DNA from: Prevotella merdae
GTDB taxonomy: Bacteria; Bacteroidota; Bacteroidia; Bacteroidales; Bacteroidaceae
DNA: 64,000 bases
Assembly: GCF_900290275.1 (NCBI RefSeq)
Contig: NZ_LT985323.1
Coordinates: 1,441,513 to 1,505,512, forward strand
Reading direction: 5' to 3'
Made by a program: the position numbers and the translations under genes. This document shows, piece after piece, positions 1 through 8,320 of this stretch (the first letter of the stretch is position 1; every line of letters starts with the position of its first letter). A model generated the notes under the pieces. That model was not told where the DNA came from and searched no databases. It saw only the letters and a program-made list of their open reading frames with translations.

Positions 1-1239
1 GACTACGACCTTAACAATCCTAAGGCTGTGGTTAAGGAAGGCGACCGCTTTGGCTACGACTACAATATATTCGTAAACAAGGCCCGTCTTTGGACTTCTT
101 ACTCGCAGAACATAGGTCGTCTTAACTATACCGTAGCTGGCAAGATAGGCTATACTTCTATGCAGCGTGAGGGTAGAATGCGTAATGGTCTTGCTGCCAA
201 CAATTCTTATGGCAAGAGTCATCATGCACAGTTCCTTGACGGCGGCGTAAAGTTAGGCTCTAACATTACACTTGGTGGCGGACATGTAGTGTCGTTAGGT
301 GCCGCTTACGAGTATCGTGCTCCTGAGGCCCGCTCTGCTTTCATGGCTCCTGAGGTTAACAACGACTTTGTTGCTGGCCTAAAGAACGAGCGTGTGTTTA
401 ATGGCGAGATTGGCTATATGTACGAGAACTCATGGTTGCACCTCAATCTTAATGGTTACTACTCGCGTATGGAGAATGTGTCTGACTGGCAGAACTTCTT
501 CAACGACGATGTCAACTCGTTCATCTATGTATCTCTTACAGACATGAAGAAGGAGTATTATGGTGCCGAGCTTGGTGCAAAGTTCAAGTTGGCAAGCTTC
601 TTCGACGTTAATCTTATCGGTACTATAAGCGAGGCTAAGATTGTAAACAATGCCAAGCTTACATATATGGAGTCTACCAGCGCTACATTGCATGGCGACG
701 ACCAGGTGGGCGACAACCACGACCGTATATTTAATAAAGGTATGCGCGACAGCGGCACACCGCTTACTGCATTGAGCCTCGGATTGAACTACCATCAGAA
801 TGGTTGGTTCATCAACCTTAATGGCAACTACTACGACCGTATATACTTGAGCTACTCGCCTAACTATCGTTTCGAGCAGAACATCAAGAACCGTAACATT
901 GCCATGACCAAGTTGGGTTATCCTATCATTAACGATGCTACCAACGAGATTATTCCTGGCGCTCTCGACCAGGCTAAGGGCAAGGGCGGATTTATGCTCG
1001 ACGGATCTATAGGTCGCAACATCTACCTTAAGAAGGGATCACTCTCTATCAACCTTATGGTGACCAACATACTCAATAACCGCAGCGTTGTTACTGGCGG
1101 TTACGAGCAGAGCCGAAGCGGATATTCGGGTGTGGCTACTGGCAAGTACAACTTGCGTGGCTACTCGTTCGAGAAGAATCCGTTTAAGTTCTATGCCTGG
1201 GGCACCAATGGTATGCTGAACATTACATATAAATTCTAA
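1..1239 (+). CDS. TonB-dependent outer-membrane receptor, C-terminal part
   Basis: Only the last 413 residues are inside the window; the frame is open from base 1, so the plug domain and signal peptide lie upstream. What is visible is a long run of alternating aromatic and polar strands typical of the 22-stranded barrel of SusC/TonB-dependent receptors. It ends in a terminal phenylalanine (NITYKF), the usual outer-membrane assembly signal. Receptors of this class bind a ligand at the cell surface and import it with energy from TonB-ExbBD. Two lipoprotein genes follow after 17 and 42 bases, so the three probably form one uptake operon. The ligand cannot be read from this fragment. The family assignment is firm; the substrate is unknown. 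Confidence 0.85.
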   Translation, partial: DYDLNNPKAVVKEGDRFGYDYNIFVNKARLWTSYSQNIGRLNYTVAGKIGYTSMQREGRMRNGLAANNSYGKSHHAQFLDGGVKLGSNITLGGGHVVSLGAAYEYRAPEARSAFMAPEVNNDFVAGLKNERVFNGEIGYMYENSWLHLNLNGYYSRMENVSDWQNFFNDDVNSFIYVSLTDMKKEYYGAELGAKFKLASFFDVNLIGTISEAKIVNNAKLTYMESTSATLHGDDQVGDNHDRIFNKGMRDSGTPLTALSLGLNYHQNGWFINLNGNYYDRIYLSYSPNYRFEQNIKNRNIAMTKLGYPIINDATNEIIPGALDQAKGKGGFMLDGSIGRNIYLKKGSLSINLMVTNILNNRSVVTGGYEQSRSGYSGVATGKYNLRGYSFEKNPFKFYAWGTNGMLNITYKF

Positions 1240-1256
1240 CAAACACAAGCATTAAG

Positions 1257-2198
1257 ATGAAAACAATGAAATATCTTAAGTTGGCGCTTCTTGCTCTTGT
1301 TGCTGTCTTTGCTACCACATCATGCATGGACGACGACTGGAAGGACCCTAATAGCGAGACATCTCCTTATGGCAATAACTCTATTCAGGAGACTAATGTG
1401 GTGTCTATTGCTGAATTAAAGAATACTTATGGTCCAAAGCAGAAGGACGAAATAAATTATACTGTTCGTATTGCTGACGGCACACAGATTAAGGGTATCG
1501 TTACAGGCAACGACATCGAGGGCAATATCTATAGCCAAATATCTATACAAGACGATAGCGACAAGCCTGGCATCATCATCTCTGTAGCTCAGGGCGGATT
1601 GTCGGGTCAGTTGCAGATAGGACAGGAGGTGCTCATCAACGTGGGCGGACTCTACTATGGTACTTATCGCTCACAGCCACAGCTTGGTGTTGCTTACCAC
1701 GACTCGTCTAAAGATCAGAACTATCCAAGTCGTATAAGTCGTGCCGACTGGCAAAACCGCTTTAAGGTTATTGGCAAGCCAGATGCTTCTAAGATTAAGG
1801 TGCAGGTGTTTAGCACAAATCCTGACGCCTCAAAGGGCGAGCTTAATGTTGCCGACCTTCTTGATGCCGATGTGGCATACAAGTATGCTGGATGTCTTGT
1901 TACACTTAAGGGAGTAGAGTTTGCTATGGGCGACGGTAAAACCACTCTTGCTCCTGAAGATGAAGGCAAGACTCTTGGTTATGGTGTGACACGCTATTTT
2001 AAGGGTTACGACAAGACCAACAAGCAGATAGGTATACGTACAAGCTGCTATGCCGACTTTGCTGCCAATCTTGTTCCACAAGGTGTGGTTGATGTAACGG
2101 GTGTTCTTTCTTGCTACAAGTCAAGTGCAAAGTACAACCATACAGTACAGCTCGCATTGCGCCGCTTCTCTGACATCAAAGCTTCGGAGAGCAAATAA
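1257..2198 (+). CDS. DUF5689-type surface lipoprotein
   Basis: The 313-residue product has a lipoprotein signal peptide ending in TTSC, with the lipidated cysteine at residue 23. The acidic residues right after it (MDDDW) resemble the Bacteroidota signal for export of lipoproteins to the cell surface. Residues about 50-150 hold a beta-rich, OB-like segment of the DUF5689 kind, with IKGIVTGNDIEGN followed by SIQDDSDKPG and GQEVLINVGG. The gene starts 17 bases after the receptor and ends 42 bases before another lipoprotein, which suggests that it is an accessory ligand-binding partner of the receptor. It is not SusD-like. The biochemical function of DUF5689 is not established, so the binding role is inferred from position. 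Confidence 0.75.
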   Translation: MKTMKYLKLALLALVAVFATTSCMDDDWKDPNSETSPYGNNSIQETNVVSIAELKNTYGPKQKDEINYTVRIADGTQIKGIVTGNDIEGNIYSQISIQDDSDKPGIIISVAQGGLSGQLQIGQEVLINVGGLYYGTYRSQPQLGVAYHDSSKDQNYPSRISRADWQNRFKVIGKPDASKIKVQVFSTNPDASKGELNVADLLDADVAYKYAGCLVTLKGVEFAMGDGKTTLAPEDEGKTLGYGVTRYFKGYDKTNKQIGIRTSCYADFAANLVPQGVVDVTGVLSCYKSSAKYNHTVQLALRRFSDIKASESK

Positions 2199-2240
2199 TA
2201 TTCACATTATTATATATAATAGAACAAAAACATAACAATT

Positions 2241-3362
2241 ATGAAGAAGATACTTTATACAATGCTTGTCGCCCTTGCGACAACATTATCATTTACAAGT
2301 TGCGAGGACGTTCCGGCTCCTTACGACATTCCTACTGGCGGTAATACTGGTGGCGGTGACACTGAGACAGGACTGAAGGAAATATACTCAGAGAATTTCG
2401 ACAATGAAACAACTGCATTCACATTCAAGGATGTCACTCTTACTGGTGGTTTGACAAGAGTGTGGAAGGTTGCTTCTTACAACAACAATGGTTATCTCAA
2501 TGCTTCTGCTTTCTTTAGCAATGCAAGTCATGCTTCTGAGTCTTGGGCTGTGTCGCCAGCTATCTTGCTTGGCGACAGTAAGAAGGCAACTCTTTCGTTC
2601 AAGCATGCTATCAACAAGCTTGCCGATGTAAGCACTATGAAGGATATGATGACAGCTTGGGTTTCTACCAACTATGCTGGTGATGTTAAGACTGCAGAGT
2701 GGCAGCAGCTCGTAATACCTAAATATCCAGAGGGTGTAAGCTGGACTTTTGTAGAATCGGGAGATATCGATCTCACAGCTTATTGCGGTAAGACTGTATA
2801 CATTGCATTTAAGTATACAAGTACAGATGACAACTCTGGTGGTTGGGAGATTGATAATTTCACTATTAAGGGTGATGGAACTGCTATGAGCATTCCTTCA
2901 ACACCTGATACTCCTTCTACCCCAGAATTGGCTGCTGGCTTGAACCTTGATACTACAAACGGATTGGTTACATTCGTTAATCCTGATGTTACATCAGATG
3001 AAAAACCAGTTACATTCGTTGTAGAGGAGCTTGGTCTTGAGGACGCTAAGGATGTTGCCGAATTGGATTTGGACGGCACTAAGTTGATATTCGGTGCCGA
3101 TAAGGATGCTAAAATGACTAAGTACTATGCAAGCAAGAAGTCGATACGTGTCTACAAGAACAACACTATGCACATTGCCGGCAAGAGCAAGATTGCTAAG
3201 GTTGTATTCACTTGCGATTCGAAGTCTACTGTAGGCAATACTACAGCGACTCTGAGCTTCGACGGCAACAACATCGACTACAAGAATGTATTTGATGAGG
3301 CTTCAGGTAAGGCTAACGTACAGTTCCAGTTTACCAAGATTGCCATTACTTACGCTAAGTAA
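2241..3362 (+). CDS. Lipoprotein with choice-of-anchor-J-like domain
   Basis: This 373-residue protein has a signal peptide ending in FTSC (lipid cysteine at residue 21, followed by ED). Residues about 45-215 look like a jelly-roll of the choice-of-anchor J/MAM-like type: SWAVSPAILL early on and GGWEIDNFTIKG at the end are the characteristic pieces. A short Pro/Thr linker (STPDTPSTPE) leads to a second beta-rich domain of about 140 residues that I do not recognise. It is the third gene of the receptor operon and is followed by a strong terminator, so it closes the transcript. A surface carbohydrate- or ligand-binding role is plausible but inferred from fold and neighbours only. Confidence 0.7.
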   Translation: MKKILYTMLVALATTLSFTSCEDVPAPYDIPTGGNTGGGDTETGLKEIYSENFDNETTAFTFKDVTLTGGLTRVWKVASYNNNGYLNASAFFSNASHASESWAVSPAILLGDSKKATLSFKHAINKLADVSTMKDMMTAWVSTNYAGDVKTAEWQQLVIPKYPEGVSWTFVESGDIDLTAYCGKTVYIAFKYTSTDDNSGGWEIDNFTIKGDGTAMSIPSTPDTPSTPELAAGLNLDTTNGLVTFVNPDVTSDEKPVTFVVEELGLEDAKDVAELDLDGTKLIFGADKDAKMTKYYASKKSIRVYKNNTMHIAGKSKIAKVVFTCDSKSTVGNTTATLSFDGNNIDYKNVFDEASGKANVQFQFTKIAITYAK

Positions 3363-3380
3363 TTAATAGGACAAAATATA

Positions 3381-3423
3381 ATAAAAGGGCGCGCTGTCGA
3401 TATGACAACGCGCCCTTTTATTA
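3381..3423 (+). terminator. Rho-independent terminator of the receptor operon
   Basis: A 13-bp perfect stem (3381-3393 with 3409-3421), rich in GC at its core (GGGCGCG/CGCGCCC), is extended inside the loop by a 4-bp TGTC/GACA stem and followed by T-rich sequence. It lies 18 bases after the stop codon of the last operon gene. Confidence 0.85.
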
Positions 3424-3425
3424 TA

Positions 3426-5346
3426 GTACGCTCGGCATGAGCATTGTCTAACGGGTGAAAGTCCCGAGCAAGCCCTAATAGCGGGAATTGCATAGTCAAA
3501 GGCAAGGGTGTTCATCGCGAGATGAAATCTGAAGGAAGCCCAAGACAAACATCTGACCTAACGGACAGAAACTTCATATAAGGCATGTGACCGTGGGTGA
3601 GGTTGCTATTCAAACCAAAGCCCAATAGCTATTCGGAACGGTCGGTGTAAATGAAGTAGGTATAAGATGGAAAGACAACGCCCTTATCCGAGGAGGTCTC
3701 ACGGACGCTTCAAATAGTTGTTTTTACGAAAGAAGTGGAGTAAAGCTTGCCGTGAGAAGTCAGCAGACGTCATAGTAGTGCAACAATCGATAACGTTGCA
3801 CGAAGGGCTGAACCTAACAATTAAACGATAGTAATTGAAACATACCTTATGAAGGAAAGAATGCAGAAAACATTATCCCAAGTTAATGGCTGCCCACAAA
3901 GAAATAGGTCGGAAACCGAATGGTATGGGGGAGTGCAGACCTTCATGTGGATGTGTGAAGACAACATCGTGGAAGTACCATTCGACAAGGAACACCTTTT
4001 CGAGCAAATTCTTAGTCCCACAAATCTCAATCGAGCATACAAAGCAGTTATGAGAAACAAGGGCTGTGGTGGTATCGACAAGATGTCGTGCGAGCAATTG
4101 TTCCCATGGCTCCTGACCAATAAGGATGAACTCACCCGTTCCTTGATGGACGGTTCTTACCGTCCGAACCCAGTAAAAAGGGTAGAAATACCCAAGGACA
4201 ATGGCAAGATGCGCCTGTTGGGAATACCTACAGTAGTAGACCGTCTGGTGCAACAAGCCATCAACCAAGTATTGACTCCCATCTATGAGAACCAATTCTC
4301 CAAGACGAGCTACGGCTTCCGTCCGAGAAGAGGATGCCATGACGCACTACGAGGAGCGCGAAGGATAGTCAACGAAGGCTACATATATGTAGTCGACCTT
4401 GACCTTGAACGCTTCTTCGACACGGTGAGCCATAGCAAACTCATAGAAATCCTCAGCCGTACGATAAAAGACGGCAGAGTGGTCAGTCTTATACACAAAT
4501 ATCTCCGAAGTGGTGTAATGAACAAAGGTTTGTTTGAAGCGAGCGAGGAAGGAACTCCCCAAGGCGGTCCGCTAAGTCCATTGTTGAGTAACATAATGCT
4601 CAACGAATTGGACAAGGAACTTGAACGCAGAGAACTCCCCTTTGTGCGCTATGCCGATGACTCGATGATATTCTGCAAGTCCAAAAGGGCTGCAATGCGA
4701 GTGAAGGAGTCTATAACCCGATTTATAGAGAATACTCTATATCTCAAAGTCAACAAGGAAAAGACCGTAGTGTCGTATGTGCGCGGAGTGAAATACCTCG
4801 GCTACTCCTTTTATGTGATGAAAGGCGAATGCCAACTCACGGTGCACCCAAAGTCCAAAGCCAAGATGAAGTCAAGGTTGAAAGAACTGACAAACCGCAG
4901 CAATGGATGGGGATATGCCAAGAGAAAGCAGAAGCTGAAAGAATACATACGAGGTTGGGTCGGCTATTATCACTTTGCCAATATGAAGCGTCTCTTGCTT
5001 GTAACAGACGAATGGTTAAGACGTAGAATACGCATGTGTATATGGAAAGCTTGGAAGAAAGTCAAGACAAAAGTGGCAAACCTCATTAGATGCGGTATCA
5101 ATAAATACCAAGCATACGAATGGGGTAACACTCGCAAGGGCTATTGGCGAATAGCTGACAGCCCTGTTCTAAAAAGGGCGATAGATAACAATAAACTACG
5201 CTCCGCAGGGTATGCTACTTTAATGGAGGCGTATCTCGAATGGTATCCAAAATAGGAACCGCCGTATGCGGAACCGCACGTACGGTGGTGTGAGAGGTCG
5301 GAAAACGAAAGTAGGAAGAAAACTGCTTCGTTTTCCTCCTACTCGA
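3426..5346 (+). mobile_element. Group II intron with encoded reverse transcriptase, class C-like
   Basis: The 5' end is placed at GTACG (3426), a variant of the usual GTGYG start. It is followed by intron domain I hallmarks such as GGGTGAAAGTCCC near 3453. Domain V is the hairpin at about 5259-5292, whose catalytic triad aligns as CGC rather than AGC. Domain VI is the hairpin 5311-5323/5330-5342. The reverse transcriptase gene sits in domain IV. The intron begins three bases after a terminator stem, the insertion preference known for class C introns, and CGC is also a class C trait. The exact ends are inferred; the class is likely but needs folding and alignment. Confidence 0.8.
3849..5255 (+). 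CDS. Group II intron reverse transcriptase/maturase
   Basis: The 468-residue protein copies the intron RNA into DNA at the target site and helps the intron fold and splice. The palm and finger motifs of group II reverse transcriptases are in order: GCGGIDKM, RLLGIPTVVDRLVQQAI, SYGFRPRRGCHDAL, the catalytic YADD at residues 268-271, and GTPQGGPLSPLLSNI before it. The C-terminal maturase (GIIM) domain has IRGWVGYYHFANM and the ending WGNTRKGYWRIADSP. No HNH endonuclease domain follows, so retrohoming would be endonuclease-independent, as in classes C to F. The reading frame is intact, so the intron may be active. The first 30 residues are not part of the conserved core and the start could be slightly downstream. 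Confidence 0.92.
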   Translation: MKERMQKTLSQVNGCPQRNRSETEWYGGVQTFMWMCEDNIVEVPFDKEHLFEQILSPTNLNRAYKAVMRNKGCGGIDKMSCEQLFPWLLTNKDELTRSLMDGSYRPNPVKRVEIPKDNGKMRLLGIPTVVDRLVQQAINQVLTPIYENQFSKTSYGFRPRRGCHDALRGARRIVNEGYIYVVDLDLERFFDTVSHSKLIEILSRTIKDGRVVSLIHKYLRSGVMNKGLFEASEEGTPQGGPLSPLLSNIMLNELDKELERRELPFVRYADDSMIFCKSKRAAMRVKESITRFIENTLYLKVNKEKTVVSYVRGVKYLGYSFYVMKGECQLTVHPKSKAKMKSRLKELTNRSNGWGYAKRKQKLKEYIRGWVGYYHFANMKRLLLVTDEWLRRRIRMCIWKAWKKVKTKVANLIRCGINKYQAYEWGNTRKGYWRIADSPVLKRAIDNNKLRSAGYATLMEAYLEWYPK

Positions 5347-5390
5347 TTTTTACATCCCTGTCCTATCCACTAAATCTGCTTGACAATCTA

Positions 5391-5510
5391 TAGGAGGGTA
5401 TGGCATCCTTGCCATGCCCACTCTGCCATGATTGTCCAACCAGTTTAGTGGGTATGGCAGGGATGCCATACCCTCCTACTATATGTAAAGATAATTCTGA
5501 ACTGTTACTT
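5391..5510. repeat. 120-bp palindromic interspersed repeat, copy 1
   Basis: Thirty-two-base arms (5391-5422 and 5447-5478, two mismatches) starting with TAGGAGGGTATGGCATCC surround a spacer and are followed by a conserved 32-base tail ending in ACTGTTACTT. A second copy with the same length and tail is at 12214-12333. No gene is encoded. It looks like a REP- or MITE-like element. Confidence 0.8.
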
Positions 5511-5587
5511 ATAGAAAAGCAAATAAAAATATGGCGGTTTGAGGAAATAATCGTAAATTAGCACTTGAAAACCAAAGCCAAAGTATT

Positions 5588-7162
5588 ATGGTAGAGACAA
5601 ACGATAGAAAATTGCCGGTAGGCATCCAGTCTTTTGAGAAAATCAGAAAGGGTGGATACCTTTATGTTGACAAGACAGATATCATCTGGCAACTTGCCAA
5701 CAGAAATAAAACGTATAATTACTTGAGCCGCCCACGCCGCTTTGGCAAATCGGTGCTGGTAGATACGCTCGAAGCCTACTTCTTGGGAAAGAAGGAACTG
5801 TTCGAAGGATTGAAGATAATGCAGCTGGAGACAGAATGGGTGAAGCGTCCTGTTATAAGGCTGGATATGAGTCAGGCGGGAGCAGAACCAGAAAGTGTAA
5901 GAAGCTATTTGGATGATGCCTTTCATACACTTGAGACGGAGTATGAAGTTGTAGTGCGCCAGGATAGTTCTTTTGCTGTAAGATTCAAGAATATCATTGA
6001 GGCAGCTTACAACAAAACTGGTTTGCAGGTTGCTATTCTCATCGACGAATACGACTCGCCATTGCAGCATTCCTGGAAGACTCCTCACCATGAAGCGTGT
6101 ACCTCCATATACAGAGAAGTGTTTGCCGTCTTGAAATCTCAGGATAAATACGAGAAGTTTGTCTTTATCACTGGCATCACCAAGTTTACGCAAATCTCTC
6201 TCTTCTCAGTGCTAAATAATCTGAGCAACATCAGTTTCGAACCTGAGTATGCAGCCATTTGCGGTATAACGAAGGAAGAAGTGCTTAGGGATTTCAAACC
6301 CGAAATCAATAGATTGGCTGAATATGAAGGATGGACTTTTGATGAGGCTGTAGCACAATTAACAGCCTATTATGACGGTTATCATTTCAGTCGCCGCAAC
6401 ATGGTGGATGTGTTCAATCCGTTCAGTCTTATCAATGCCTTGGCAGATTCTGATTTAAAGAACTATTGGGCTTCGTCTGGTGCCACCTCCATGTTGCCTA
6501 AGTTTGTGGATGATATGGAACTCAAATTGGGTAATTTTGATCCTTGTACCATCCTTCGCCAAACTATCGAGACTTCGGATGTTACAGGTGGTGGAGCCGA
6601 ATTGTTCCTCTATCAGTCTGGTTATCTTACGATAAAGGGTTACCAGATGGGAGTTTACATCTTGGGATTTCCTAATAATGAAGTAAAACAAGCACTTTAC
6701 GAGACGGTGTTGCCTGCACTTACTCTGCGAAGCAATGGTGACATTCAATCCACACAATCAAGTCTGTTTCTTTCTCTTCAGCTTGGCAATCTGCCCGAAG
6801 CTATGAAATGCCTTAAAGCCCTCATTGCGGATGTGCCTTACAGCAACAAGAAGCTTGCCAGCATGGATATGGAGGAGCGCTACCGCTTAATTATGAGCAC
6901 CATATTCAATGCCATTGGTTGCCGTGTTGAAGTAGAAAAGATGATAGCTACGGGTAGGATAGATATGGTGGTAGAAACCACCAACTTCGTTTATGTTCTC
7001 GAACTGAAGCTTAGCAATAACGGTGGCATAGATGCTGCTACAGAACAGATGTGAGCAAAGCAATATGCCGAGCCTTTCAAGGCAGACAAGCGAAAGGTGA
7101 TAGCCCTTGCCATAGAATTGGATGATAAGGGAAAGGGATTGGTTGATTGGAAGGAAGTGTAA
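5588..7162 (+). pseudogene. AAA-ATPase-like/PD-(D/E)XK protein broken by an in-frame TGA
   Basis: The frame encodes a Bacteroidales AAA-ATPase-like protein with a C-terminal PD-(D/E)XK nuclease-like domain. RPRRFGKS at residues 48-55 is the Walker A-like loop, LIDEYD at 151-156 the Walker B, and GRIDMVVET...LELKL near the end carries the nuclease D and E-x-K residues. A TGA at 7052-7054 stops translation after 488 residues. The same frame then continues for 35 codons to TAA at 7160-7162 with the expected family ending (KQYAEPFKADKRKVIALAIE). The stop replaces a single residue, so a point mutation is the simplest cause. The missing tail includes the conserved QY helix after the ELKL strand, so nuclease activity is probably lost. 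The cellular role of this large family is unknown. Confidence 0.8.
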
Positions 7163-7192
7163 AAAAATACTGCCAACTTAGAAAACAGTAGG

Positions 7193-7420
7193 AGGAGGGT
7201 GTGTCAAAAGTTGTCTCAAGTGGTACGCCCCGAAGGGGCAGAAGCTCCTAGCCCAGGGCAGCGCCCTGGGTGTAATACATCCAAAGCAAAGCGCCCTGTA
7301 AGGGCAGAAGCGTTCATTATCAACGCTTTTGCCCTTACAGGGCGTATTATTTATAACGTCCGTTTACCCAGGGCGCTGCCCTGGGCTAGGCGCAATTTGG
7401 GCTTTCAGCCCGCGTAGTAT
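7193..7420. repeat. Nested inverted-repeat element
   Basis: This is a non-coding stretch built of nested palindromes. 7250-7271 pairs with 7366-7387 (AGCCCAGGGC...), and 7291-7314 pairs with 7322-7344 (GCGCCCTGTAAGGGC...). The left edge carries GAGGGTGTGTCAAAA, the same terminal motif as the element at 21748-21930. It is most likely a MITE-like remnant; open frames through it look fortuitous. Confidence 0.65.
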
Positions 7421-7490
7421 GCATTATTATAAGGCTCTCCGTAATTCTTACTAAGAGCATTTATATCTAAATCAAAAGCTATTGCAAACA

Positions 7491-7670
7491 TTATGCTAAC
7501 TTAAAATATTTAGACTGCCCAAAGAATATTCTGCCTACATTGTCCTTGATGGAAATAACCAATCCCATAAAAGGGTTGTGTTCAACATCAATAACCTGGC
7601 CCTCAATCCAATCAGTCAAACCTGTCAAAGAAGGATTAACCTTCATAATATCTCCTAATTTTGGTTCCAT
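7491..7670 (-). CDS. Small conserved Bacteroidales protein, 59 residues
   Basis: The chosen ATG at 7670 (MEPKLGDIM) gives a 59-residue protein. An upstream in-frame ATG at 7736 is rejected because the promoter box lies between the two. The sequence ([21 protein letters not shown], then [11 protein letters not shown] and IFFGQSKYF) resembles a widespread family of tiny soluble Bacteroidales proteins often labelled as possible transcriptional regulators; I know of no proven function. It has no signal peptide or membrane segment. It is predicted to be a compact beta-rich domain. It is flanked by repeats on both sides and stands alone. Confidence that it is a real gene is good because the promoter and the family resemblance agree. 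Confidence 0.7.
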   Translation of the reverse strand: MEPKLGDIMKVNPSLTGLTDWIEGQVIDVEHNPFMGLVISIKDNVGRIFFGQSKYFKLA

Positions 7671-7697
7671 AGCTATTTTGTATTTTTTATATGCTTG

Positions 7698-7705
7698 CAA
7701 AGATA
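7698..7705 (-). promoter_or_regulatory. -7 promoter box (TATCTTTG)
   Basis: On the minus strand this reads TATCTTTGC, matching the Bacteroidota TAnnTTTG consensus, 27 bases before the ATG of the 59-residue gene. It supports the shorter start. Confidence 0.65.
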
Positions 7706-7803
7706 AACTATTATTTTGAAAGTGCGAAGAAAACAAGAAAAATGTTTCGAAAATATATCAACGACAATACTATGCTTAACATTACCGCATATAATAAAAT
7801 CAA

Positions 7804-7843
7804 TTAGGGCTGCAAACGGCATTGGTGCCGTTTGCAACCCTAA
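7804..7843. terminator. Long hairpin, possible terminator
   Basis: A 17-bp stem with one mismatch (TTAGGG-c-TGCAAACGGC with its complement) closes a six-base loop. There is no clear T tract. It stands between the 59-residue gene and the 53-residue gene and may end transcripts on the minus strand. Confidence 0.45.
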
Positions 7844-7890
7844 CTTATGTATAGTCTCAAGCTAAGACATCCCCAATAAGTCTAATTACT

Positions 7891-7911
7891 CCCCTCCCTT
7901 TTGGGGAGGGG
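7891..7911. repeat. GC-rich hairpin (CCCCTCCC...GGGAGGGG)
   Basis: An 8-bp perfect stem with a short TTTTG loop lies 19 bases downstream of the stop codon of the minus-strand 53-residue gene. It may serve as its terminator, or belong to a repeat of the kind common in Bacteroidales intergenic DNA. Confidence 0.4.
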
Positions 7912-7929
7912 TTGGGGGTGAGGCTTCTT

Positions 7930-8091
7930 TTAATCAGCCCAAATGCTGCCACTTCCATCGCGATAGTCACTAACCGATTCTTCGCTATAATCCTCGTTAT
8001 CTGCTTTTCTTATTACAGAGCCAGCGAGGATGGCTTGTGTCTCCATTTGGTAGACATTCATTTCAGGCTTTATATATTCTTTCTTTTTCAT
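7930..8091 (-). CDS. 53-residue peptide with KPE...ILAGS leader-like motif
   Basis: The frame runs from ATG at 8091 to TAA at 7930 and encodes 53 residues. The N-terminal half is basic and regular (KKKEYIKPEMNVY, then ILAGS at residues 21-25). The C-terminal half is acidic and Ser/Asp/Gly rich (DNEDYSEESVSDYRDGSGS). Many Bacteroidales genomes encode small proteins with the same plan of KPE or KPQ near the start and a hydrophobic LAG/LAAS motif about residue 22-25. That plan looks like a leader and core with a cleavable junction, but I know of no proven processing. It lies downstream of the BspA-like gene on the same strand, separated by a palindromic repeat. The start is preceded by a purine-rich stretch. 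It is too short for routine gene finders. Confidence 0.6.
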   Translation of the reverse strand: MKKKEYIKPEMNVYQMETQAILAGSVIRKADNEDYSEESVSDYRDGSGSIWAD

Positions 8092-8151
8092 AATTCTCAG
8101 TTTTTTTTATGGTTCATCCGAAATTTGGAGTGATTCAATAATGAGCTTATA

Positions 8152-8260
8152 AGTAGCGGAGGTCTCTGGCCTCCGCAGTACCAAGTAGAATACAAATCAT
8201 TATTACTAATAATAGAGTTAGTATCATTGATTGCTGCGGAGGCCGGAGACCTCCGCTACT
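8152..8260. repeat. Paired palindromes, 27-bp inverted repeat
   Basis: Arms 8152-8178 and 8234-8260 match at 26 of 27 positions. Each arm is itself a hairpin (GCGGAGG...CCTCCGC). The element lies between the BspA-like gene and the 53-residue gene and could act as a terminator or processing site; no coding content. Confidence 0.65.
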
Positions 8261-8320
8261 ATATAAACTTGTTACATTATAATAATAGAGTATTATTATC
8301 ACTCCATTTTCTTGATTCCT

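Noticed and set aside
430-795. Antisense frames within the TonB receptor gene and similar long antisense frames elsewhere
   Set aside because: They are by-products of codon use in real genes and show no start signals or known domains.
1257-3362. SusD-like partner of the receptor
   Set aside because: Neither lipoprotein shows the SusD helical TPR pattern; they are DUF5689- and jelly-roll-like.
7199-7417. 72-codon open frame on the plus strand
   Set aside because: It runs through nested inverted repeats and has no promoter or recognisable domain.
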